A stretch of DNA of 64,000 nt from an uncultured Coriobacteriaceae bacterium (lineage in GTDB: Bacteria > Actinomycetota > Coriobacteriia > Coriobacteriales > Atopobiaceae), in assembly GCA_902791035.1 (NCBI GenBank), contig CADAUA010000002.1, positions 1 through 64,000 of the forward strand. Direction: 5' to 3'. Shown here piece after piece: positions 8,329 to 14,514 of the stretch. Within the stretch, counting starts at the first letter, position 1, and each line of letters starts with the position of its first letter. The position numbers and the translations under genes are program-made. The notes beneath the pieces are model-generated. The model was not told the DNA's origin. It did not search any database and saw only the letters and a list, made by a program, of their open reading frames with translations.

Positions 8329-9324
8329 ATGCCCGACCAACAGCCCATACGCCCCGCGACTCGCCCCACGGCAGCACACCCCGCGGTAACGGGGCGCTTC
8401 GCACCCACACCCTCGGGGCGCATGCACCTTGGCAACGCGTTCTCGGCCCTGATGGCCTGGCTCTCTGCCCGGGCGGCGGGTGGTCGCATGGTGCTGCGCA
8501 TAGAGGACCTGGACCCCCGGGCCCAGAACCCCGAGGCCGCGCAGCTAATCATGGACGACCTGGCCTGGCTGGGGCTGGACTGGGACGAGGGCCCCTGGTA
8601 CCAGAGCCAGCGCGACGAGACGTACGCGGCGGCCATCGACCGGCTGGAGGCCGCGGGCCTCACCTACCCCTGCTTCTGCACCCGGGCGGAGCTCCATGCC
8701 GCCACGGCACCCCACGCCTCGGACGGCACCTACGTGTATCCCGGCACCTGCCGGGGGCTCACCGCCCAGCAGATAGCCGAGCGCTCACGCTTGCGCCGGC
8801 CGGCCACGCGCCTGCGGGTGCCCGAGGCGGACGATCCCGCAGGCACCATCGCCTTCGACGACCTGGCCCTGGGTCACCACGAGGAGGTACTGGCGCGCGA
8901 GTGCGGCGACTTCCTCGTGCGGCGCAGCGACGGCGTGGTGGCCTACCAGCTGGCCGTAGTCGTAGACGACGCCCTCATGGGTGTGACCCAGGTGGTCCGT
9001 GGTGCCGACCTGCTGGGGTCGGTGGCGCGCCAGACCTACCTACAGCGCCTGCTCGGCTACCCCACCCCCACCTACGGCCACGTGCCCCTGCTCGTGGCGC
9101 CAGACGGACGGCGCCTCTCCAAGCGCGAGCACGACCTGGACCTTGGCGCGATCCGCGCACACGAGGCCAGGCCCGAGCGGCTGCTCGGGGTCCTGGCCAG
9201 CTGCGTGGGACTCGCCGAGAAGGGCGAGAGCCTGAGCGCCAGCCAACTCGCGACGCGCTTCTCGTGGGAGGCACTGCGCGTGCATGCCGGCAACGTGGTC
9301 GTTGACGGAGATTTTCTCTCCTGA
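8329..9324 (+). CDS. gluQ: Glutamyl-Q tRNA(Asp) synthetase
   Basis: A 331-residue paralogue of the GluRS catalytic core. It has the HIGH-like element GRFAPTPSGRMHLGNAFSA and the KMSKS-like RRLSKREHD. The zinc-binding stem cysteines are in YPCFCTRAEL and YPGTCRGL. The anticodon-binding half of true GluRS is missing, as expected for GluQ-RS. Family knowledge: it charges glutamate onto the queuosine base of tRNA(Asp) without recognising tRNA(Glu). The protein is therefore a tRNA-modification enzyme, fitting its position just before a tRNA-Ser gene. AGGAG precedes the ATG by eight bases. Earlier in-frame ATGs would add an unrelated Arg-rich extension and are rejected. Confidence 0.9.
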   Translation: MPDQQPIRPATRPTAAHPAVTGRFAPTPSGRMHLGNAFSALMAWLSARAAGGRMVLRIEDLDPRAQNPEAAQLIMDDLAWLGLDWDEGPWYQSQRDETYAAAIDRLEAAGLTYPCFCTRAELHAATAPHASDGTYVYPGTCRGLTAQQIAERSRLRRPATRLRVPEADDPAGTIAFDDLALGHHEEVLARECGDFLVRRSDGVVAYQLAVVVDDALMGVTQVVRGADLLGSVARQTYLQRLLGYPTPTYGHVPLLVAPDGRRLSKREHDLDLGAIRAHEARPERLLGVLASCVGLAEKGESLSASQLATRFSWEALRVHAGNVVVDGDFLS

Positions 9325-9337
9325 TCGATTTGGGGAG

Positions 9338-9366
9338 TTGTGGGCTCGGCCGGTTGGCTGTATTAT
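9338..9366 (+). promoter_or_regulatory. Candidate promoter of tRNA-Ser(GCT)
   Basis: TTGTGG (9338-9343), a 17-base spacer, then TATTAT (9361-9366). This would start RNA about ten bases before the mature tRNA 5' end. Confidence 0.6.
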
Positions 9367-9383
9367 TCTTGAGCACTGTCTTT

Positions 9384-9475
9384 GGAGAGCTGACCGAGAG
9401 GCCGAAGGTGCTCGCCTGCTAAGCGAGTATAGGGTGCAAACTCTATCTGGGGTTCGAATCCCCAGCTCTCCGCCA
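9384..9475 (+). tRNA. tRNA-Ser (anticodon GCT)
   Basis: Acceptor stem GGAGAGC/GCTCTCC, anticodon loop CTGCTAA, a class II long variable arm, T-loop GGTTCGAATCC, and an encoded CCA (9473-9475). Reads AGC/AGU codons. One of three tRNA-Ser genes in the window. Confidence 0.97.
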
Positions 9476-9484
9476 GGATGCCCG

Positions 9485-9517
9485 GACCCGTCGCGCGCTG
9501 CGTGGCGGGTCTTTTTT
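9485..9517 (+). terminator. Terminator of tRNA-Ser(GCT)
   Basis: GACCCG pairs with CGGGTC around a GC-rich loop, followed by six T (9512-9517). Confidence 0.85.
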
Positions 9518-9649
9518 GTTCTGCGGCCGCAGCACGTACTTGTTCTGCAGCCGCGGGCCGTGACAACCCTCCGCGCGTGTCCCGCGCAGTCAGCTTGCCC
9601 CGCGCGTTTGTGTACAAAATGTGATTGCAAAATCTACTCCCAAGCGTAA

Positions 9650-9678
9650 TTGACACCACGCGGTTCCCGTGGCATAGT
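9650..9678 (+). promoter_or_regulatory. Promoter of tRNA-Arg(ACG)
   Basis: Perfect TTGACA at 9650-9655, a 17-base spacer, and CATAGT at 9673-9678. The tRNA starts 12 bases after the -10. Confidence 0.8.
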
Positions 9679-9690
9679 AGTTAGTCGCAC

Positions 9691-9767
9691 GCGCCGTTAC
9701 CTCAGCTGGATAGAGGACCTGACTACGAATCAGGGCGTCATAGGTTCGAATCCTATACGGCGCACCA
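9691..9767 (+). tRNA. tRNA-Arg (anticodon ACG)
   Basis: Acceptor stem GCGCCGT/ACGGCGC, anticodon loop CTACGAA, T-loop GGTTCGAATCC, CCA encoded at 9765-9767. A34 would be deaminated to inosine to read CGN codons. Confidence 0.97.
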
Positions 9768-9777
9768 CGCACATGAG

Positions 9778-9803
9778 GGAGCCCCTTCGGGGGCTCCTTT
9801 TTT
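9778..9803 (+). terminator. Terminator of tRNA-Arg(ACG)
   Basis: GGAGCCCC, TTCG tetraloop, GGGGCTCC, then six T. A textbook intrinsic terminator. Confidence 0.95.
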
Positions 9804-9863
9804 GTATGACCGACGAGCGATAGCCAGCAAGTGCGCTGGGACTTCTAGCTCCTCGGCCGCCAC

Positions 9864-10247
9864 CTAGCAGTGCGGCGGGCGGTACACCATCCCGGTGGCA
9901 TCGCCCCCAGCCGTGTACACGTAGGGAATCCCAGCCTCGTCGGCCTTGTCCATAAGGTCGAAGGCGCCATCGGGCAGCCCGACGATCGCGGTCCACAGAC
10001 CGTCCGGGCCGTCCGCGCCGTCCACCCCAAGCACCGCGGCCAGCCGCGCTGCGTCGTCTGGCGAGAAGGAAAGGCGCGTCACGTGCTCATCCTCGCCAAA
10101 GGCCGCGGTCACACCCGGCCCCGCGAGGCGCTCCTCGACCTCGACCACACCGAACCTTCCCACCGTGAGCCTCTCGAGTACCTCGTCCTGGTGACGCACC
10201 CCACTCCACTCCCACGACCTTGCGCCGTCATAACCCCTCTGAGCCAT
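9864..10247 (-). CDS. Hypothetical protein downstream of a LexA-like box
   Basis: A 127-residue soluble protein of no recognised family. It is acidic, with no signal peptide or membrane helix. A central SPDDAARLAAVLG segment looks helical, and the C-terminus ends YVYTAGGDATGMVYRPPHC. GGAGG lies five bases before the ATG. The promoter region holds a perfect 20-bp palindrome that includes CGAACAATTGTTCG (10292-10311) just upstream of a TATACT -10, so the gene is probably LexA-repressed and induced by DNA damage. It is divergent from the patatin gene. Its function cannot be read from sequence; a DNA-damage-responsive role is inferred only from the operator. Confidence 0.7.
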   Translation of the reverse strand: MAQRGYDGARSWEWSGVRHQDEVLERLTVGRFGVVEVEERLAGPGVTAAFGEDEHVTRLSFSPDDAARLAAVLGVDGADGPDGLWTAIVGLPDGAFDLMDKADEAGIPYVYTAGGDATGMVYRPPHC

Positions 10248-10291
10248 GCTGACCTCCGCTCTCTCGTCTTATGGGAGCGAGTATATCATGT

Positions 10292-10311
10292 TCACGAACA
10301 ATTGTTCGTGA
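10292..10311. promoter_or_regulatory. LexA (SOS) box-like perfect palindrome
   Basis: TCACGAACAATTGTTCGTGA is a perfect 20-bp palindrome. Its core CGAAC-N4-GTTCG matches the Gram-positive/actinobacterial LexA (DinR) box. On the minus strand it overlaps the -35 region ahead of a TATACT -10 (10280-10285), whose gene starts at 10247. It also lies about 90 bases upstream of the plus-strand patatin gene. Confidence 0.8.
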
Positions 10312-10403
10312 GAATATGAGACGATCTTGCCAAACTCGCCTGTGCCACCCATAGTCTGCGGTGCGTTAAGCTATACGTCCATCCAAAGAGATCGGAGTGG
10401 CAT

Positions 10404-11348
10404 ATGGGCAGGTTCGAGGGTGTGGGCGTCGCGTTCTGCGGCGGCGGGTTCCGCTCGTACGCGGAGGTCGCGGCGCTCGAGGACATGGAGCGCAACGACG
10501 TGAGGATCGCCGCCGTGGCGGGCACCTCCATGGGATCGCTCCTTGCCGTGCTTTCGGCCTCCGGCGCCTCCGCCACTCGCATCGCCGAGCTCCTCGTGGA
10601 GATGGACCGTCAGGTCGTGGCCGAGGGCCTGCTCCGCAACATGCAGCTCAAGGTCCTCAACGTGGTCACCAACCGCGGCATCGTTGCCTCCGCCGACATG
10701 GAGCGCATCGCGCGGGCAACGCTCTCGGCCGCTGGCGTGAGCACCATGGCCGACCTCAAGATGCCCATCGCCATGCCGGCCGTGGACCTGACCTCTGGCG
10801 AACTCTGCGTCTTTACCAACGACACCGACCTCTTTGGCGACACCTCCGGCTCCTGGACCTGCCTTACCGGCGACCTCGACCTGGCCAAGTGCATGGTGGC
10901 CTCCGCCTCCTATCCGCTGGCGATAAGCCCCACCGACTATCTGGGCCGTACCTTTATGGACGGGGGTTGCCGCATGAACCTCCCCACCCCGCTCTTCGAC
11001 CGCATGCAGGTTGATGCTGTGGTGGGCATCGGAATGGAGCGACACATGCAGCCCCTAGGCGAGGTCACGCCGCTCGCGATCGCACAGCGGACCATGTCGT
11101 GCGGGGCCAACCAGCTCGACCGGCTGTATGCCCAGAGCGCGGACATCTACATCAACCTGCCGGTTTCCGGCGATGACGCCTTCCAGGCGGGCACCGGGCA
11201 GCAGGTGATCGCGGAGGCGCGGCAGATGATGCAGGACCATCCGGTGGACTGGTCCGCCGCGCGACCCACGCCCCTCATGGCCATGCGACGCGCGGCTGTG
11301 GACGCCTTTGCCCGCATGATGCGCCCCCAGCACCTGCTGCAGCTCTAG
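10404..11348 (+). CDS. Patatin-like phospholipase
   Basis: A 314-residue patatin/RssA-type serine hydrolase. It has the glycine-rich oxyanion motif FCGGGFRSYAE, the nucleophile elbow GTSMGS with Ser42, and the dyad Asp186 in FMDGGCR. Family knowledge: a Ser-Asp dyad cleaves acyl esters of phospholipids or other lipids. RssA-like members are cytosolic or membrane-associated, and their substrates are often unknown. No signal peptide. The ATG at 10404 is preceded by CGGAGTGG. The gene shares its upstream region, with the LexA-like box, with the divergent 127-residue protein. It is followed by an array of stem-loop repeats. Confidence 0.9.
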   Translation: MGRFEGVGVAFCGGGFRSYAEVAALEDMERNDVRIAAVAGTSMGSLLAVLSASGASATRIAELLVEMDRQVVAEGLLRNMQLKVLNVVTNRGIVASADMERIARATLSAAGVSTMADLKMPIAMPAVDLTSGELCVFTNDTDLFGDTSGSWTCLTGDLDLAKCMVASASYPLAISPTDYLGRTFMDGGCRMNLPTPLFDRMQVDAVVGIGMERHMQPLGEVTPLAIAQRTMSCGANQLDRLYAQSADIYINLPVSGDDAFQAGTGQQVIAEARQMMQDHPVDWSAARPTPLMAMRRAAVDAFARMMRPQHLLQL

Positions 11349-11361
11349 GCGAGGGCAGGGC

Positions 11362-11560
11362 GGGAAGAATCCCCCGCTTAGCAGGGCCTAACCGTCCCGG
11401 TTGTCCCGATCCCGGAAATTCCTCCCGCTTAGAGCTGCCTAAGCGTCTTGGGTTTCCCATTCCGGGAAGAATCCCCCGCTTAGCAGGTTCTAAGCGTCCC
11501 AGGTTTCCCAGCACTGGGAAGAACCCCCCGCTTAGCGGCCCCTAAGCGTCCTGGTTGTCC
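11362..11560. repeat. CGCTTAG...CTAAGCG repeat array, locus 1 (four units)
   Basis: Four units at 11375, 11426, 11477 and 11529 (period 51-52 bp). Each contains CCGCTTAGC-N5-CTAAGCGTC and a second small palindrome of the type TTCCC...GGGAA. The array lies 3' of the patatin gene, on the side of the convergent serS gene. Larger arrays of the same family are at 31,790-32,215 and 45,040-45,400. Confidence 0.85.
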
Positions 11561-11677
11561 CCCGAAGGCGGCAATCGCTCCTGTCTGGCAGGCAACCAAA
11601 CGTGTCCGCCTGCCCGTCACGCGCCCATGGGCCCACCAGCACCCCGCTCCGCACGGCCGCCCGCCCCTCGCCGCACG

Positions 11678-11711
11678 AAAACGGGGCGCCCGGCCGCAGC
11701 TGGACGCCCCG
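11678..11711 (-). terminator. Terminator of serS
   Basis: CGGGGCG (11682-11688) pairs with CGCCCCG (11705-11711). Read on the minus strand, the hairpin is followed by TTTT (11678-11681). Confidence 0.75.
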
Positions 11712-11738
11712 CAGGTCGCACGTACTTGTTGCCGCGCG

Positions 11739-13025
11739 CTATGCCAGAGGCTTGATGACCTCCATGTCGCGCATGTAGGGACGCAGGGCCTCGGGCACCG
11801 TGATGGAGCCGTCGGCGTTCTGGTAGTTCTCCATGATGGCGGCCATGGTGCGGCCCACGGCCAGGCCGGAGCCGTTGAGGGTGTGGACCAGGCGCGTGCC
11901 CTTGAACTCCGCAGGGTCCTTGTAGCGGATGTTGGCGCGACGGGCCTGGAAGTCCCAGCAGTTGGAGCAGGAGGAGATCTCCTTGTAGTTGTTGTAGCTG
12001 GGCAGCCAGACCTCCAGGTCGTAGCACTTGGTGGCGCTGAAGCCAATGTCGCCGGTGCAGAGGGTAACCACGTGGTAGGGCAGGCCCAGGACCTGCAGCA
12101 CGTGCTCGGCCTCGGCCACCATGCTCTCCAGCTGGTTCATGGAGTCCTCGGGCTTGGCGAACTTGACCATCTCGACCTTGTCGAACTCGTGCACGCGGAT
12201 GATGCCGCGGGTGTCGCGGCCGGCCGATCCCGCCTCCTCGCGGAAGCAGGGAGTGAAGGCCGTGTACCAGAGCGGCAGGTCCTTGCCGTCGAGGATCTCG
12301 TCGCGGTGGATGTTGGTCAGCATGACCTCGGCGGTGGGGATCAGGTACATGCCGCCGGACACGTGGTAGAGGTCCTCGTCGAACTTGGGCAGCTGGCCCG
12401 TGCCAAAGAGGGAGTCGTAGTTGGTGATTACGGGCGGCCACCACTCCTTGAAGCCGGCCTTCACGTGCTCATCGATGAAGAAGTTGATAAGCGCGCGCTC
12501 CATGAGGGCACCGGCTCCGCCCAGCAGGTAGAAGCGCGTGCCCGCCAGCTTGATGCCGCGGTCGAAGTCGATCATGCCCGTGGCGGGGCCAAGGTCCCAG
12601 TGGGCCTTGGGCTCGAAGTCGAAGTGCGTGGGCTCGCCCCAACGACGCGCCTCGGGGTTGTCGGAGTCGTCCTTGCCGTAGGGCACGGACTCGTGGGGGA
12701 TGTTGGGGATAGCGGCCACCAGGTCAAAGAGGTCCTTCTCCACCTGGGCGCGCTTGTCGTTGAGCTCGGCGATGCGGTCCTTGCCGGCCGCGACCTGGGC
12801 CTTGGCGGTCTCGGCCTCGTCCTTCTTGCCCTCGCGCATGAGAAGGCCGATCTGCTTGGACACGGAGTTGCGCTCCGCCTGCAGCTTCTCGACCTCGGCA
12901 ATCGTGGCGCGGCGCTCCTCGTCGAGCTCGAAGAAGCGCTCGCGGTCCCAGTGGGCGTTCTGGCGGTCGGCGCAGGACTTGTCGACCACATCGGGGTTCT
13001 CTCGGACGAACTTGATGTCGAGCAT
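11739..13025 (-). CDS. serS: Seryl-tRNA synthetase
   Basis: A 428-residue class II synthetase of normal length. The N-terminal coiled-coil arm (about residues 25-110) contacts the long variable arm of tRNA-Ser. The catalytic core has motif 2 FREEAGSAGRDTRGIIRVHEF and motif 3 GSGLAVGRTMAAIMENYQ. It activates serine and charges all tRNA-Ser isoacceptors, three of which are encoded in this window. Start ATG at 13025, giving the canonical MLDIKFVRENPD, with GAGGAG six bases before it. Longer in-frame starts lack a Shine-Dalgarno. No T-box leader is visible in the 129-bp upstream region. Confidence 0.98.
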   Translation of the reverse strand: MLDIKFVRENPDVVDKSCADRQNAHWDRERFFELDEERRATIAEVEKLQAERNSVSKQIGLLMREGKKDEAETAKAQVAAGKDRIAELNDKRAQVEKDLFDLVAAIPNIPHESVPYGKDDSDNPEARRWGEPTHFDFEPKAHWDLGPATGMIDFDRGIKLAGTRFYLLGGAGALMERALINFFIDEHVKAGFKEWWPPVITNYDSLFGTGQLPKFDEDLYHVSGGMYLIPTAEVMLTNIHRDEILDGKDLPLWYTAFTPCFREEAGSAGRDTRGIIRVHEFDKVEMVKFAKPEDSMNQLESMVAEAEHVLQVLGLPYHVVTLCTGDIGFSATKCYDLEVWLPSYNNYKEISSCSNCWDFQARRANIRYKDPAEFKGTRLVHTLNGSGLAVGRTMAAIMENYQNADGSITVPEALRPYMRDMEVIKPLA

Positions 13026-13093
13026 CACACACTCCTCGAATTGTTGGGCTGCACATCGGCGCGAGGCTGGCGCGCGGCGGCTTTGCAGTGCGT

Positions 13094-13107
13094 CAAGTAT
13101 ATACTTG
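13094..13107. promoter_or_regulatory. Palindromic overlapping -10 boxes, serS / small membrane protein
   Basis: CAAGTATATACTTG is a 14-bp perfect palindrome that places a TATACT -10 hexamer on each strand. It lies in the divergent region between serS (13025, minus) and the gene at 13155 (plus). No good -35 is seen for either, so it could instead be an operator. Confidence 0.45.
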
Positions 13108-13154
13108 TGGTTCGTCAACAACGCCCCTAGGTGGGCAAAACGCGGGGAGGCCCC

Positions 13155-13373
13155 ATGGACTTCATCGGCTGGCTCTTTAACACCAAGCAGGGCGTGATCG
13201 CCTTGGTGCTGGGCGGCATCGTCGTCTTCGTGATCATCGCGTTCGTGCTGGAGCGCAAGACGCGCAAGGTCTACTACAACCACAAGAAGTCCGCGGACGA
13301 CTGGGACCTCTTTGACGACGAGGAGTCAGACAGCGAGAGCGGCTGGTCGGACTTCGACGACGACAACAAGTAG
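13155..13373 (+). CDS. Small single-pass membrane protein with acidic tail
   Basis: A 72-residue protein. A short N-terminus (MDFIGWLFNTK) precedes one membrane helix at about residues 13-34. A basic stretch follows (ERKTRKVYYNHKK), then a strongly acidic Asp/Ser/Trp-rich tail (DDWDLFDDEESDSESGWSDFDDD). The positive-inside rule puts the C-terminus in the cytosol. No family recognised. GGGGAGG is four bases before the ATG. Followed by a GC-rich tract and a perfect 28-bp palindrome that probably ends transcription. The small size and strong charge pattern suggest a membrane adaptor, but that is a guess. Confidence 0.7.
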   Translation: MDFIGWLFNTKQGVIALVLGGIVVFVIIAFVLERKTRKVYYNHKKSADDWDLFDDEESDSESGWSDFDDDNK

Positions 13374-13527
13374 CGGGGGCGGGCGGGCCGGCGGGTTCGG
13401 CGGCGGGCGGTCCCGGCAACCCCGGCGGCCCCGGCGGCGGGCGGGCTCCACAGCTTCCCGTGTCAAAGGCACGCCAGACTACCACGACCGCCCAGCAGCA
13501 GGGCAGCCACCTCAAACGGGCAAGTAA

Positions 13528-13555
13528 GCGCGGCGAGAAGGCCTTCTCGCCGCGC
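13528..13555. terminator. 28-bp perfect palindrome, likely bidirectional terminator
   Basis: GCGCGGCGAGAAGG followed directly by its complement CCTTCTCGCCGCGC, then GATTTG. It lies 155 bases after the small membrane protein. The 13374-13460 stretch before it is low-complexity GGC/CGG sequence with no gene. Confidence 0.6.
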
Positions 13556-13597
13556 GATTTGTACCGGATTCGTACCGCCTGGGGATTCCTAGCATAA

Positions 13598-13651
13598 GAA
13601 AAGAGCGCTTCCGCTTGTAGATTTACCGGCATCTACCTGCGGAAACGCTCT
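13598..13651 (-). terminator. Terminator of tRNA-Leu with internal GCAGGTAGAT motif
   Basis: A long hairpin with arms AGAGCGCTTCCGC (13602-13614) and GCGGAAACGCTCT (13639-13651), extended by GTAGAT/ATCTAC. Read on the minus strand the stem ends in CTCTTTTCTT. It lies just past the tRNA-Leu 3' end. Its minus-strand loop side carries CGCAGGTAGATGCCGGT, a 17-mer that recurs at 41592-41608. Confidence 0.8.
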
Positions 13652-13663
13652 CCGAAGAAATCA

Positions 13664-13750
13664 TGGTGCGGGCGAGAGGACTTGAACCTCCATGAGATTG
13701 CTCTCATACGGACCTGAACCGTACGCGTCTGCCAATTCCGCCACGCCCGC
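13664..13750 (-). tRNA. tRNA-Leu (anticodon CAG)
   Basis: Minus strand: acceptor stem GCGGGCG/CGCCCGC, anticodon loop TTCAGGT, a long variable arm, T-loop GGTTCAAGTCC, and encoded CCA (13664-13666). Reads CUG codons, the dominant leucine codon in these genes. Confidence 0.96.
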
Positions 13751-13911
13751 GTGCTGTGTAATAGTACAACAAGTCTCGGCGCTTGGGGGCGAGAATTTCT
13801 GTCGACTTCTGGAAAGGGTGATAAGCCCCACACCTCGACCAAACCTGCAGGGGATGCGAGTTCACCCGAGGTCTGGGCCGGATCGCAGGGATGGATCGCG
13901 GCAGAGCCGAG

Positions 13912-14133
13912 GCGAACTTCAGGTTAGTAGAGCGCGGCCAGACCCGTCGGGGGCGAACTCCAGGTTAGTAGAGTCCAGTTATGATTTGATCCCACATAAT
14001 CGCAGGTAGACGAATTGTTACCTCGCCCATAACACTCTACTAATCTGAAGTTCGTCTACGTCCGCCCAAGAGGCTCTACTAACCCGAAGTTCGTCTACGT
14101 CCGCCCAAGAGGCTCTACTAACCCGAAGTTCGA
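13912..14133. repeat. Inverted repeat arrays around an AT-rich core
   Basis: Two direct copies of GCGAACTTCAGGTTAGTAGAG (13912, 13953) face three inverted copies beginning CTCTACTAA (14035, 14074, 14113; exact 39-bp period, last two nearly identical). The core between them (13974-14034) is AT-rich and carries ACATAATCGCAGGTAGA (13994-14010), the motif shared with 41586 and 51538. No gene is supported. Confidence 0.85.
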
Positions 14134-14514
14134 GGCCGTCGCTGCCGAGAGGGAGCGCCAGGCGTCGAGGTGCGCTCGGCAAGCCGCACCCCAGTGGGCC
14201 GTTTCGGGCTTCCCACCTCGTCAAAGTGCCGATAAGGTGCATCGTAAGCCCGTATACGCCCGATTGCTGCACCCTAACCGGGCAACCGCGACCCCCCAAG
14301 CACCTCGCGGCGTCAGTAGGGTGCAACCTTCCACTGCGAGCTGGCTACGGCGCGCACCCCATCGCACCCCGTGAGCGAGAAATGCGTGCCAAGGGACCGG
14401 TAGGGTGCCGCCTGTCCCCGCGTCCGCCACACCACGCACAGGCCACCCCCCGCCCTGCGGTAGAATTGATCCCACCGGCACCCCGTCACACCCCAAACGC
14501 AACCGAGGAGGGCC
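14134..14514. other. Kinase-operon upstream region, no gene seen
   Basis: Contains scattered TAGGGTGC and GCACCCTA words (near 14271, 14318, 14401) in both orientations, which may be further small palindromes. A TAGAAT hexamer at 14461-14466 could be a -10 for the kinase gene starting at 14515, with no convincing -35. Confidence 0.4.

Noticed and set aside
11362-11560. CRISPR array suggested by regular ~51-bp repeats (also 31,790 and 45,040)
   Set aside because: No unique spacers: the whole unit repeats, both halves are palindromic and copies diverge throughout. No cas genes in the window.
13026-13154. T-box leader for serS
   Set aside because: Only 129 bp separate serS from the divergent gene; no AGGGTGGNACCGCG-like T-box sequence or antiterminator is visible.
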